NCBI GenBank assembly: GCA_905221615.1
Contig: CAJNDT010000607.1
Location: forward strand, 1 to 64,000
Direction of reading: 5' to 3'
Length of the DNA: 64,000 nucleotides
Source: Symbiodinium sp. CCMP2592
Lineage: Eukaryota > Sar > Dinophyceae > Suessiales > Symbiodiniaceae
Shown here piece by piece: positions 36,025 to 44,749 of the stretch; position 1 is the stretch's first letter, and every line of letters begins with the position of its first letter. The notes under the pieces are model-generated. The model was not told the origin of the DNA. It saw nothing but the letters and a program-made list of their open reading frames with translations, and did no database searches. The position numbers and the translations under genes are program-made.

Positions 36025-39000
36025 AACAGCCCGAAACCTGTGGAGGGACAGTTTTCAGGGCTTGCAACACATGCACCCTCACCTGTTCCATCGGCAGGTC
36101 ATACATCTACCTCTGATGCTGACATTCTTGACTTGCTTCAGCAGTCCTTTACATCAACAACTGTGAAGTACAGATGGCAGGCTATTGAGGGCGACCGTGC
36201 AGATGCCGCCTACTTTAACCTTGGTGGTTTCTCTCAGTCGGTGCGTTTTGGATTGACACATCATACATTCCAATACCAGCATATCTTGTGCCGACTTAAT
36301 GCCTGGTTATGCATGCTTTTTCCATTGGGTACATGGACTTCTCTTTGCATCTCTCACAACGAGGTGCTCAAAGTTCATCGCGATACATCCAATGAGCCCG
36401 GCACCCTTAACTACACTGTTGCCCTGGGCGATTTTTCGGGCGGAGGTTTACTGCTGGAATCTTCATCGGGCGAGAAATCCTTGCGAGTCGAAGCCTTACA
36501 GAAGTGCATCAACTTTTCATTGGTTGACACCAGGTCTTCTCCCCTTGCATTTGATGGTGGTCTTTGGCACGCCACTGAGCCCTTCGTGGGCGACAGATGG
36601 GTCATCACTGCCTACACCTGCAGGCGTTTGGCAGAATTTCAGTCATCGGATGTTGATGCATTGCGCATGTGGGGGTTTCCCCTACCTGGCGAATCCTTAC
36701 CTCGTCGTTTGCCTCAACCTCAGGCGGTCGAACTGCCTCAGCCGGTTCTTCCGAAGAAATTCTGCCTTTTGCTGGCTTCACAGCACTCTGAGGTACTTCG
36801 TGCTGGCCTCTCAACTGCTGGGGTTCCTCACGTTTGCATTCAGTCTCTGGATCAGGAGCATGCCAGAAATTGCATTTTTCGTTGTGCGGGAGAAGGTGTT
36901 TTTCCTTCCATCTTCATTGTGTACTCTCCTGACTGGAGCGAGAGTCACACTCGCTGGGTGCTGCAACTCTGCAAAGTTGCTTATTCGGCAGGCTCTGCAG
37001 TGCATCTTGATATTTCTGGTTGGACCCAGTGCTGGTCGGATCAACTGTTCCTTCACTGCATTTGTACTGGTCTGCAACACATCGTGCAGGTGCCGGTGTG
37101 TGCCTACAAGGGGGTTGGTGGTTGCCCCTGGATCATGGTTTCTTCTTCGCCTTCCTTTTCTGCATTGGGGCACCCATGCTCATGTAGTAGGTGCCGTTCG
37201 ACTTCCACGATTTCTGACTATCCTCCTGCATTCGTGGATGCTCTTTGCGATATCCTGCTGATATCCAAACTTCGCAAATGCTCAGGTCAATGTGAGTTTT
37301 CCATTGATGAGGCTTGGTCTTGCATTCCAGAAAAGCCGACTGACTCTCCACCACATGCTTGGGTGGATGGTGGCGGCCTTCAGAGCCGTCCCGACTGGAG
37401 TGGCCATGAGCGGTCCACTGATGATATTTTCAAATCGCTCCGCCATGCCTTAATTACTTGGTGTGGCAAAGCTTGCATTCCGTCCAGAGTTCGTCACAGA
37501 TTGTTGCATCCCTCAGATTCCCATCTCTTCTCGGAAACTGAGGTGAAGGAAATCCGTGGTCTTTTCAGCACTTGGCTGGAGTCCCAAGGTTGCAACTCCA
37601 TTGACTGGCAGGTGAAGGATGGTCAGCCATACTGCTTGCATTCTCTGGCTGCATTGTCTTCGGCTCTTAAAGATGCTGATATGACTCTCTTCAGTGCATT
37701 ACTCAGTGGCGTTCCTACTGGCTTCAAACACGATATACCCATTTCCGGGGTTTTCGCTCCCTCTGGTCGCTCAGCTTCAGATGATGCATTGACTGTCTGT
37801 CAAGAAAATTGGCAGGGGGCTGAAGACGACCCAGTCCTCCTGGAGGAGCTAGTGCAGATCGAGGTGGACAAAGGCTGGTTACGTTGCATTGAGTCTTTGG
37901 AAACTGCACGCCAGATCTGGCCCAATGTTGCTGTTGGCAAGTTGAATATTGTACATTCCGAGGGCAGAAAACCTCGCTTGGTGGTTGATTCTTCCATTTG
38001 TGGTACAAATGCCTGCTGCCTCATTCCTGAGCGCTCTGCATTACCTACACTACAAACTATCCAAGCCTCCTGGCCAATACTGGGGAGACTCGAGCCTTTG
38101 GCAGCTTGGTCCATTGATGTTCAGGCCGCACACAAATCCATTATGGTGCGAGACTCGGAACAGGGGCTACTGGGCATTCGAGTTGGTCCCAAGCTCTATT
38201 TCTATACAGTTTGTCCCTTCGGTGCAGCTTTTTCAGCTTTCTGGTTTGCTCGCCTTGGTGCATTTTTCGTTCGCACACTTCATCGCTTGATCTTCATTTC
38301 TCACTGGCTGGCCATGTATGTGGATGACTTACTTGGCTTTCAATCTGCATCAGTTGCAGAGATGAGCTTTTGCATTACTTTATGCTTTTGTGGGGCCTTT
38401 TCCATCCCCTTGTCCTGGAAAAAGTTACAGTTTGGCTGCTCCATTCGTTGGATAGGATGGGAGCTAAATTTCAGTATGGGCTGCGTTTGCATCCCATCTG
38501 ACAAGCTTGAAAGGTTGCATTCGGTTATCGTGTCTGCACTCCGTGGCAAGTACACTGATCGGGCTACATTGAGCAAGTTATGCGGCATGTTGCGATGGCT
38601 TTTCAAACTTTTTCCATTGGCTAGGCCATGGCTGAGGTCTCTTTATCAAGACCTCAACACTCCACGTGCAACCAACTTCAGTGTTCGACAGAACGACTGG
38701 CAATCATTCATTTCTTGCTTGAACGACAATTTACATTTGGTCAAGTTACCTCCTGGATCGGCGATTACGGTGGGCAGCCGTGTTCTTGCTGTGAGACATC
38801 ACAAAGTTGCCACAAAGCGCGAACTTTTACATTGCAACCTTGGTGATAAGGATATCTGGCTTCGCATTGCGGACTCTGCATCCAAGCGTCGTGCATTGAG
38901 TCCATCCTCCAGAAGTTTGTTGCAGTTCTGGCTTGATTGGTCTGCATTGCCTCCAATTTGGCGATCGCTTCGCCCTATGGAGCATTTACAGGTGGAGGCA

Positions 39001-39576
39001 GCAGCTGATGCCATGGGCAATGGCCGCACTTTCGCTATAGGCGGCTACATTGCTTTACCAGGTGGCGAATTTTGGTTTTCAGAATGCTTTACTGTGGAGG
39101 ACTTTGCATTCGCAGAGCTCCCACTGAAGTCCGAGGCGCACAAGGACATTACGTGTTATGAGTGCCTCGGTCAGATTGCATTAGTTTGGCTTTTGAGTGC
39201 ACTAAGCCCAGGTTGCAAATTGTCGGTTCGCATGCATTCCTGGTGTGACAACAGTGGGGCTGAAGCCACTGCCAACAAGCTTTTTACTACGTCCTGGCCT
39301 CTCGCTGCATTTGTGCAGCGACTGGCTATTTTAAGCAGTTTTACTGGCGTCCACTTGGATGTACATCACATTGCAGGTCCAAAGAACACTGAAGCGGACT
39401 TTTTGAGTCGCTGGCTTCCACCGGCTGCTTTGCCAGCTCGTTGGAGCCTCTCCCGACGGCGTCGCATTTCATTGAAGGCACTTTGGAATGCCTCGCCTTC
39501 CATTTCGATTTCGCCTCCATCTTGGAAGCCGTCTTTCTGCATTCCGAGTAGCTCTCCTTTAGGAGCAGCACTCTAA
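36025..39576 (+). CDS. E2 pol: 2OG-like, methyltransferase-like, RT, RNase H
   Basis: In frame with gag after one TGA; no ATG near its start, so read-through is expected. Residues counted from the GTG at 36040. 2OG-Fe(II)-like jelly roll ~60-200: HRD (H113, D115), WHATEPFVGDR (H177, R186). Methyltransferase-like fold ~238-390, with VPVCAYKG and a C/H-rich end matching E1 and E3, but the catalytic PPC is replaced by YSPDW, so probably not active. RT ~600-860: SIDVQAAH, CPFGAAFS, AMYVDD (760-763). RNase H ~985-1125: EAAADAMG, YECLGQIA, WCDNSG (D1070), HIAGPKNTEADFLSR. Domain order differs from E1/E3 (2OG first). Confidence 0.8.
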   Translation, partial: NSPKPVEGQFSGLATHAPSPVPSAGHTSTSDADILDLLQQSFTSTTVKYRWQAIEGDRADAAYFNLGGFSQSVRFGLTHHTFQYQHILCRLNAWLCMLFPLGTWTSLCISHNEVLKVHRDTSNEPGTLNYTVALGDFSGGGLLLESSSGEKSLRVEALQKCINFSLVDTRSSPLAFDGGLWHATEPFVGDRWVITAYTCRRLAEFQSSDVDALRMWGFPLPGESLPRRLPQPQAVELPQPVLPKKFCLLLASQHSEVLRAGLSTAGVPHVCIQSLDQEHARNCIFRCAGEGVFPSIFIVYSPDWSESHTRWVLQLCKVAYSAGSAVHLDISGWTQCWSDQLFLHCICTGLQHIVQVPVCAYKGVGGCPWIMVSSSPSFSALGHPCSCSRCRSTSTISDYPPAFVDALCDILLISKLRKCSGQCEFSIDEAWSCIPEKPTDSPPHAWVDGGGLQSRPDWSGHERSTDDIFKSLRHALITWCGKACIPSRVRHRLLHPSDSHLFSETEVKEIRGLFSTWLESQGCNSIDWQVKDGQPYCLHSLAALSSALKDADMTLFSALLSGVPTGFKHDIPISGVFAPSGRSASDDALTVCQENWQGAEDDPVLLEELVQIEVDKGWLRCIESLETARQIWPNVAVGKLNIVHSEGRKPRLVVDSSICGTNACCLIPERSALPTLQTIQASWPILGRLEPLAAWSIDVQAAHKSIMVRDSEQGLLGIRVGPKLYFYTVCPFGAAFSAFWFARLGAFFVRTLHRLIFISHWLAMYVDDLLGFQSASVAEMSFCITLCFCGAFSIPLSWKKLQFGCSIRWIGWELNFSMGCVCIPSDKLERLHSVIVSALRGKYTDRATLSKLCGMLRWLFKLFPLARPWLRSLYQDLNTPRATNFSVRQNDWQSFISCLNDNLHLVKLPPGSAITVGSRVLAVRHHKVATKRELLHCNLGDKDIWLRIADSASKRRALSPSSRSLLQFWLDWSALPPIWRSLRPMEHLQVEAAADAMGNGRTFAIGGYIALPGGEFWFSECFTVEDFAFAELPLKSEAHKDITCYECLGQIALVWLLSALSPGCKLSVRMHSWCDNSGAEATANKLFTTSWPLAAFVQRLAILSSFTGVHLDVHHIAGPKNTEADFLSRWLPPAALPARWSLSRRRRISLKALWNASPSISISPPSWKPSFCIPSSSPLGAAL

Positions 39577-39644
39577 TCACCTTGTCGCACGTTTTTCATT
39601 TGGGGAATTGATGCGCGACTTCGGTTCTCTGGCAGATTGCATTT

Positions 39645-39848
39645 GGGGGAAACATGCAGATCAGTTTCACTGCAAGGTCCATCCCTTGCTCGGACAGCAT
39701 GATCTGCATTCCCGCCAGAGAACAAAGGAACGAGTGCTTTGCGAGTGACTGCATCAATTCCATTTGAATATTTTCCATTTGCTTTATATGTATATGCTTT
39801 ACATATAAAGCTGCACATAGGAAGCAGCTGCGAATACATTAACCGAAC
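39645..39848 (+). repeat. E2 repeat B1 (copy B2 at 40186-40389)
   Basis: 204 bases beginning GGGGGAAACATGCAGATCAG and ending ACATTAACCGAAC. One mismatch to B2 was seen (AGCTGCG versus AGCTTCG). It carries the palindrome described separately and abuts A2 with a single G between. Confidence 0.95.
39781..39811. promoter_or_regulatory. 12-7-12 palindrome in B1 (repeated in B2 at 40322-40352)
   Basis: GCTTTATATGTA, TATGCTT, TACATATAAAGC: perfect 12-base arms around a 7-base centre. Tyrosine-recombinase core sites (lox, FRT) have arms of 11-13 bases around 6-8 bases, so this may be the recombinase binding or crossover site. A hairpin terminator-like role is the alternative. Confidence 0.5.
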
Positions 39849-39849
39849 G

Positions 39850-39979
39850 GTATGTGTGCTTGCTCACGAGTGTTTGGTAATGTTTTGCATGCTTGCTGCA
39901 TTTCATGACACTTCATGTACATTGCAGCAAGCAGGCTCGCAGCTGCCAGCTCGCCTGCATCGCAGGCTGAAAATTTTGT
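39850..39979 (+). repeat. E2 repeat A2
   Basis: Second copy of 30455-30584, directly after B1, followed by the 206-base spacer starting CCCACCCACC. Confidence 0.95.
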
Positions 39980-40185
39980 CCCACCCACCTCTTCCCTTTG
40001 TTTGGGGAGTCCAGTGCTGGCATCTGCATTCTGGTGGTCGCAATTTTACTTGCATTGCTGGCTCCTGATGCTTGCATCTGCATCCAGCGATCCTTTTGTG
40101 GCCATCTTCTAAGAAGCATGACCTTTCTGCATTCCTTCATCGGTGACAGGTCGGTGCCTTTTGATGCACCTAGATCTCACCGGAT

Positions 40186-40389
40186 GGGGGAAACATGCAG
40201 ATCAGTTTCACTGCAAGGTCCATCCCTTGCTCGGACAGCATGATCTGCATTCCCGCCAGAGAACAAAGGAACGAGTGCTTTGCGAGTGACTGCATCAATT
40301 CCATTTGAATATTTTCCATTTGCTTTATATGTATATGCTTTACATATAAAGCTGCACATAGGAAGCAGCTTCGAATACATTAACCGAAC
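40186..40389 (+). repeat. E2 repeat B2, right end of E2
   Basis: Second copy of 39645-39848. E1 pol resumes just after it (GTACAGCACC). Confidence 0.95.
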
Positions 40390-40390
40390 C

Positions 40391-42078
40391 GTACAGCACC
40401 TCTGGAGCATCCTTAAAGATCCTGCTGTCAAATTCGTTCATTTTGCCCCTCCTTGCGGGACCGCAAGCCGAGCTCGTGACATAAGGTTTGAAGGTGCGCC
40501 GCCTGTTCTCCGAAGCGAGTTGTGCCCTGAAGGCGTGGATGGTCTTGAAGGAGTCCACGCCATCAGGGTGACCAAGGCAAACCAGTTGTACCGCCTCACA
40601 CTTGAGTTGTGTACCTTTTGCATTCAGCATGGGAAACATTTTTCTTGTGAGAATCCCGCTCGGAGTTACCTATGGCTCCTGCCACTGCCGGACTCGAAGC
40701 ACTTCCTTCAACGACAGGATATTTTCCAAACTCTTTTTCATCACTGTGAGTATGGTGGCATGCGTCGCAAAGAAACACGTCTTGTGCACAATGTTCCAAA
40801 GTTCCGTGATCTCCAGCGAACTTGCTCCGGAAAGCATGTCCATTTGGGCTGGGGCAAGGTCGGGCCCCAATGGGCCACAGCAACTGAGACCGCTTATCCG
40901 TGGGGCCTTTGCAAGCTTATGGCCAGTTTGCTTGAGGAGCACTTCCTGACTCTCGGGTGTGCTGCGCCCCCGTCTGACATTACTGGTACAACCAATGCAG
41001 TGCAAGCTTCGCGAGCCTTCGCAGGTATCCAATCTCGCAAGCGGGTGCCCCCGCTGCTCAGCGAATTTGCTTCCGTACATTCTGTTGTTTTGCCTTCCAG
41101 ACTCGCAAATTCCTTTCTTCGTCCCGGCCACAAGCTTGCCTCGGATTGGTGCCCCGGCACCCAAGTTGCTTGCACTCCAGCGCTGCAAAAATTTCCTGCC
41201 GGCAGCCGCGTTCTTCGTGCCCATGTGTTGCCCAAGGGGTGTGATGAGGACGCTAAGCCCGCGAGTACGGTTGAGCTCAGGGTCCCCCCTAGTTTTGGTT
41301 TAGGCCCTGCCCCGCCTTCTGGGACCTCCAAAAAGAGGCGGCAACACGATGTCAGTGTCGATCCACATAGCCGCTTTGGTTTAGATCCCGATGCGCCCAA
41401 AGTTCGGGAAGCTATGAAGTCCGGTTGTGCTGAGAGTGTGGCCAGATTGATAAACGAAGGACATCGTGTCCATCGCAAGGACCTGTGTCTTCTGCTTGAC
41501 CTGCTTCCCTCAGAATCCTTGAGGTGGGAGGGAGACTCGGGAGCAAAGTCATTCCAAGCCGGCAGCTTTGTGCATGGACCCCTGAATGGGGTCCGCTCTG
41601 TGACCGAGCAATATCCCGAGTCGGTCAAAGCCATGTGCTCGTATGTAAGAGGCCTTTTTCCCGGATTGGTCTTTGGCACCGTGGGTTTGTTCAGGGACCT
41701 AGCCGCCTTGCCCCATAAGGATGCAAACAACGAGTCCTTTACGGACAATGCACTGGCAGCCCTTTCGGACTTCGAGAGGGGATCCTTGTGGATGGAAGAC
41801 CCAGAAGGAAATGTTGAGCAAGAGTTCCGTGGCCGGTCGGTCAAAGGGGTTTGTACACCTGTAACACCGGTTTGACGGTAGGAGGTTGCACGCTACAATG
41901 CCTTGGGGCGGCCGGAGAGACGTGATCGTGGCATACATGCCCCGAGGACCGGAGAACTTGAAGTCTGAACATGTCAGGTTCCTGGAGGGTTTGGGGTTCG
42001 TCTTAGATCGCTCCAAAGCGGCAACGTCCGAGTCCAGTGATGGGCTTGCCAAGGCTGTCATTGGCGTGTATCGGACTC
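40391..42078 (+). pseudogene. E1 pol part 2: methyltransferase-like and 2OG-like
   Basis: Continues 30206-30454. First FVHFAPPCGTASRARD (like motif IV PC) and FSCENPARSYLW (like motif VI EN), then HHCEYGG...LQRTCSGKHVHLGW, which also recurs in E3. These blocks together with FCGCG and GVD support a C5-methyltransferase-like fold. Then FVHGPLNG and the 2OG-like segment LPHKDANNESF (HxD) and DFERGSLWMEDPEG. A frameshift near 41850-41880 moves the rest (HATMPWGGRRDVIVAYMPR: distal H and R; then EHVRFLEGLGFVLDRS) into 41886-42078. E3 is inserted after VYRT. Confidence 0.65.
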
Positions 42079-42300
42079 ACCGTTTGGGTTTCCCAAAAGG
42101 ATTGTCTCGTAGTTTGAGCCGGGCGGGTGGGCCGGGGGAAAAGTTGTGTAAGAAAATGAAATGGAATTTTCTCGTTTGCACTTCGCTTATTCCTTTGCTT
42201 GCATTCGGTTGCCAACGGCCTTGAGTTTGCACAGCTGGGAGTTCTGCCGAACGAATGATTCTCCTCCGTGGCCAATTCGGGTCCGAGACAATTTTGTGAC
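42079..42300 (+). repeat. E3 repeat A1 (copy A2 at 50247-50468)
   Basis: 222 bases, starting ACCGTTTGGGTTTCCC and ending GACAATTTTGTGAC. Both copies appear identical. As in E2, the A repeat ends in AATTTTGT and A2 is followed by CCACCCAC. Confidence 0.95.
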
Positions 42301-42350
42301 TGGGGGGCAGTAGACCGTTGGCTCAGCGATGGGCTGGGCTTCATGCCAGC

Positions 42351-44426
42351 ATGCCTCCGGAGAAGAGGCCAGCCGACTGGCGTGGTCTAACTGCTGTTAG
42401 TGAAGAACTGGCTTGCGAAGTTCAGAAGTGCTATCATTCTTTGGTACAGTTCGACGGTGCTTTTGAAGATGAGGCAGGTGCAGCAGTGATGGTTGCCGAA
42501 TTACTGGGAGATAAAAAGCCTTCAGCAGAGGTGGATCGTATCTCTACATCACTTTGGCAATGGCGAGAGAAAAGGCAGCGGAGGGAGCCGCCGACATCTC
42601 GTCTGCTGCAGAGAGCATTGCCAGAATTGCCAGTTCAGGTGCCAAGGCCTGGGGTGAGCATGCAAGATGTCTTTGATGAAGTCGTAAGCACGACGCCAGC
42701 TGTGGCAGTCGCCTTGCTTCAACGTGCAGTGCGGGTGAGCAAAGCTGGTGGGAATCGCGAGGAATTGGAAGCCCGGCTCAAGGAGCGGTGGGCGCTTGAA
42801 CTCGTGGGCTACATCAAGGAATCTAAGCTACCATGTGCGGCCCGGATGGAGGCATTGGGCGACGGAAATCAACAGTGGCTGCGAGTGTTCGGAAGTCGCA
42901 GGGGAAAGACCTTGCGTAATCGTGCGAGGGCGTGGAAACCACTCCGGGACTGGCTGATGACGTCATATGGCAAGACTTGGCCCGATTCGGCAGCGATGGT
43001 CTTGAAGTACCTGGAAGAGAGGCATGGCACCGTGCCGCTGGGGAAGACTGTGCCGAATTCGATCATGGCAAGTTTATCATTGCTGGAGACAGTGGGAATG
43101 GTTGCTTCTGAAGAACGGCTCAGCGAAGACCCCTTGCTAGTCGAGAGCGTGAGATCATGGACGGCCGAGCTCGAGGCAGGGGGCCCAGCCGTGAAGGCAG
43201 CACCGCTGTTGCCGATTGCAGTGATCCTTGCATGTGAGATGGTAGTCTGCAGACCAGTGTATGAGCTAGGGCTTCGCTTCACTGCATTTGTCTTGTTGCT
43301 TATGATCTGGGCAAGCATGCGCTGCGATGATGTTCAGAACATTGACCCCGAAAGCTTGAAACTTAGCCAAGTGGGCCTGCGCTTCGTGCTTCGCAAGACT
43401 AAGACGAGCGGTCCTGGCCGGAAGATCGGGGAACTTCACGGGTTTGTTTCTCGGCTTGCTGGGCTTAGTGGATTTGATTGGCTAGGGGAGGGAGTGAAGC
43501 TCCTGAACAGCGAATTGCTCTCTTGGTCGCGTGACTTCTTGTGTCCCGCATTCAGCAGCGAGTGGGATCTGCCCTCGAGGGGCTACATGGATGCAGAAGG
43601 CCTGGCATTGCAGCTGCGACGGCTCCTTCAGCATTTGCCCACTCCTGTGCGGCAGCAAGGGGTTTGGAAGGTTTCCCGTGAGTTGCTTTTCCAAGGGGCT
43701 GTTGTCTCCTTTTGGACAGGGCATAGTGCGAGGCATGTCTTGACTAGCATTGCTGCAGCGCTCGGAGTTAAGAAGGACCAACGTGATTATCTCGGGCGCT
43801 GGGCCTATGCGCAGCATGGATCCCAGGATTATGTGCTGACCTCTCGCCAGGTCGTTCAGGGGATTCAGAACTTCGTGTGCAAATGCTTACTTGCAGGCAG
43901 AGCCGAGGGGAGTTACTCCGAAGAGGAACTGTTCTGCGAATTGCATGCATTTGCAGAAGCGTCTGGACTAAGTGGTGACTCGGTGGTTCGGGCTTGCTCT
44001 GTTCTTCAATGGGACGATGCCGAGGGCACTTGGAAGCTGGGCGGTGCATTTCCCTGCTTAAGTGTGTCGCCTGAGAGAGTGCGGGCTGCTGCAGGCGACA
44101 TGGAAGCATCGCTGCCAGGAGCATACCAAGAGTTCGATGCGGAGGTGGATCAGGACGAGGCACCTTATTTCATTACGGTGTCCAGAAAGGGCTTTCGTCG
44201 CTTGCATCTTTCGAGAAAGTGCGCGGTGCGGCGCGAGAATTGTCTGGAGACCATCCCGATTTTCAAGTTGTCGGAAGGGATTGCCGATGCAATGTGTAAG
44301 CTCTGTAAGCCGAGGGCGGATCAAGCAGGAGATTCATCAACCAGCGGATCGGAGGAAACACAGGCCAATCCAGGGGAGCCGGGAAGCCGCGGGAAGCCCT
44401 GCTGCGGAGCTCCCAGATTTCCATGA
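42351..44426 (+). CDS. E3 tyrosine recombinase
   Basis: ATG 42351 (MPPEKRPADWRGL), 691 residues, uninterrupted. N-terminal helical part; core-binding-like region around WKPLRDWLMTSYGKTWPDSA; catalytic domain with IWASMRCDDVQNI (first R, about residue 323), RKTKTSGPGRK (the beta-hairpin lysine region), TGHSARHVLTSIAAALG (HxxR, about 457) and YLGRWAYAQHGSQDYVLTS (W and Y, about 480-495). The C-terminal LHLSRKCAVRREN...CKLCKP is a likely zinc-binding tail. Unlike E1 and E2, this enzyme keeps the canonical HxxR and W. Start chosen as first ATG after A1; the frame is open slightly upstream. Confidence 0.88.
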   Translation: MPPEKRPADWRGLTAVSEELACEVQKCYHSLVQFDGAFEDEAGAAVMVAELLGDKKPSAEVDRISTSLWQWREKRQRREPPTSRLLQRALPELPVQVPRPGVSMQDVFDEVVSTTPAVAVALLQRAVRVSKAGGNREELEARLKERWALELVGYIKESKLPCAARMEALGDGNQQWLRVFGSRRGKTLRNRARAWKPLRDWLMTSYGKTWPDSAAMVLKYLEERHGTVPLGKTVPNSIMASLSLLETVGMVASEERLSEDPLLVESVRSWTAELEAGGPAVKAAPLLPIAVILACEMVVCRPVYELGLRFTAFVLLLMIWASMRCDDVQNIDPESLKLSQVGLRFVLRKTKTSGPGRKIGELHGFVSRLAGLSGFDWLGEGVKLLNSELLSWSRDFLCPAFSSEWDLPSRGYMDAEGLALQLRRLLQHLPTPVRQQGVWKVSRELLFQGAVVSFWTGHSARHVLTSIAAALGVKKDQRDYLGRWAYAQHGSQDYVLTSRQVVQGIQNFVCKCLLAGRAEGSYSEEELFCELHAFAEASGLSGDSVVRACSVLQWDDAEGTWKLGGAFPCLSVSPERVRAAAGDMEASLPGAYQEFDAEVDQDEAPYFITVSRKGFRRLHLSRKCAVRRENCLETIPIFKLSEGIADAMCKLCKPRADQAGDSSTSGSEETQANPGEPGSRGKPCCGAPRFP

Positions 44427-44749
44427 ATGAGCAGTGTGATTGTGCTGCGTGTGATTCGAAAATGAAGGTTGCGTTCAAGTGTGAAGCTCACGCTGCGGGT
44501 GGAATGCAGCAGTAGAGGTTTGAGGGGCTGCGGGTGGAATGCAGCAGTAAAGCTTTGTTCAGGCTGTCGGTGGAGCACAGTCACATGCGATTGAGTGAAG
44601 ATGCCGGTGGAGTGCATCGAGTGATGAATCCGGATCTCGCATGTTGTTCAAGTGAGAGAGCGAGGATGTGATGTCATGACTAAATTTCTCTGGAACATGT
44701 TTCATGCTGACATGTGCTAGGAGCTCGCTCTTTCTTCCTCTGCGCGATC
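44427..44749. other. Non-coding gap of E3 with short direct repeats
   Basis: Contains GCGGGTGGAATGCAGCAGTA twice and degraded GGTGGAGTGCA-like versions, i.e. a ~35-base imperfect tandem. No ORF; E2 carries an accessory gene at this position. Confidence 0.6.

Larger units (their letters stand above)
30455..40390 (+). mobile_element. E2: tyrosine-recombinase retroelement with split direct repeats
   Basis: 9.9 kb inserted into E1 pol between CPDA and VQHLW. Terminal organisation is A1 (30455-30584), genes, B1 (39645-39848), A2 (39850-39979), spacer, B2 (40186-40389): the split-direct-repeat layout known from PAT/Kangaroo/Ngaro-type elements of the DIRS order. The A copies look identical and the B copies differ at one position, so the insertion is young. 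GTA is present at the left edge, the B1/A2 junction and the right edge. Genes: recombinase, an extra Cys-rich ORF, gag, pol. Bases 33338-33627 and 34345-34821 are non-coding. Confidence 0.9.

Noticed and set aside
40894..41844. 316-codon minus-strand ORF opposite E1 pol part 2
   Set aside because: Antisense of the methyltransferase/2OG-like region, whose plus-strand motifs are conserved in E3.
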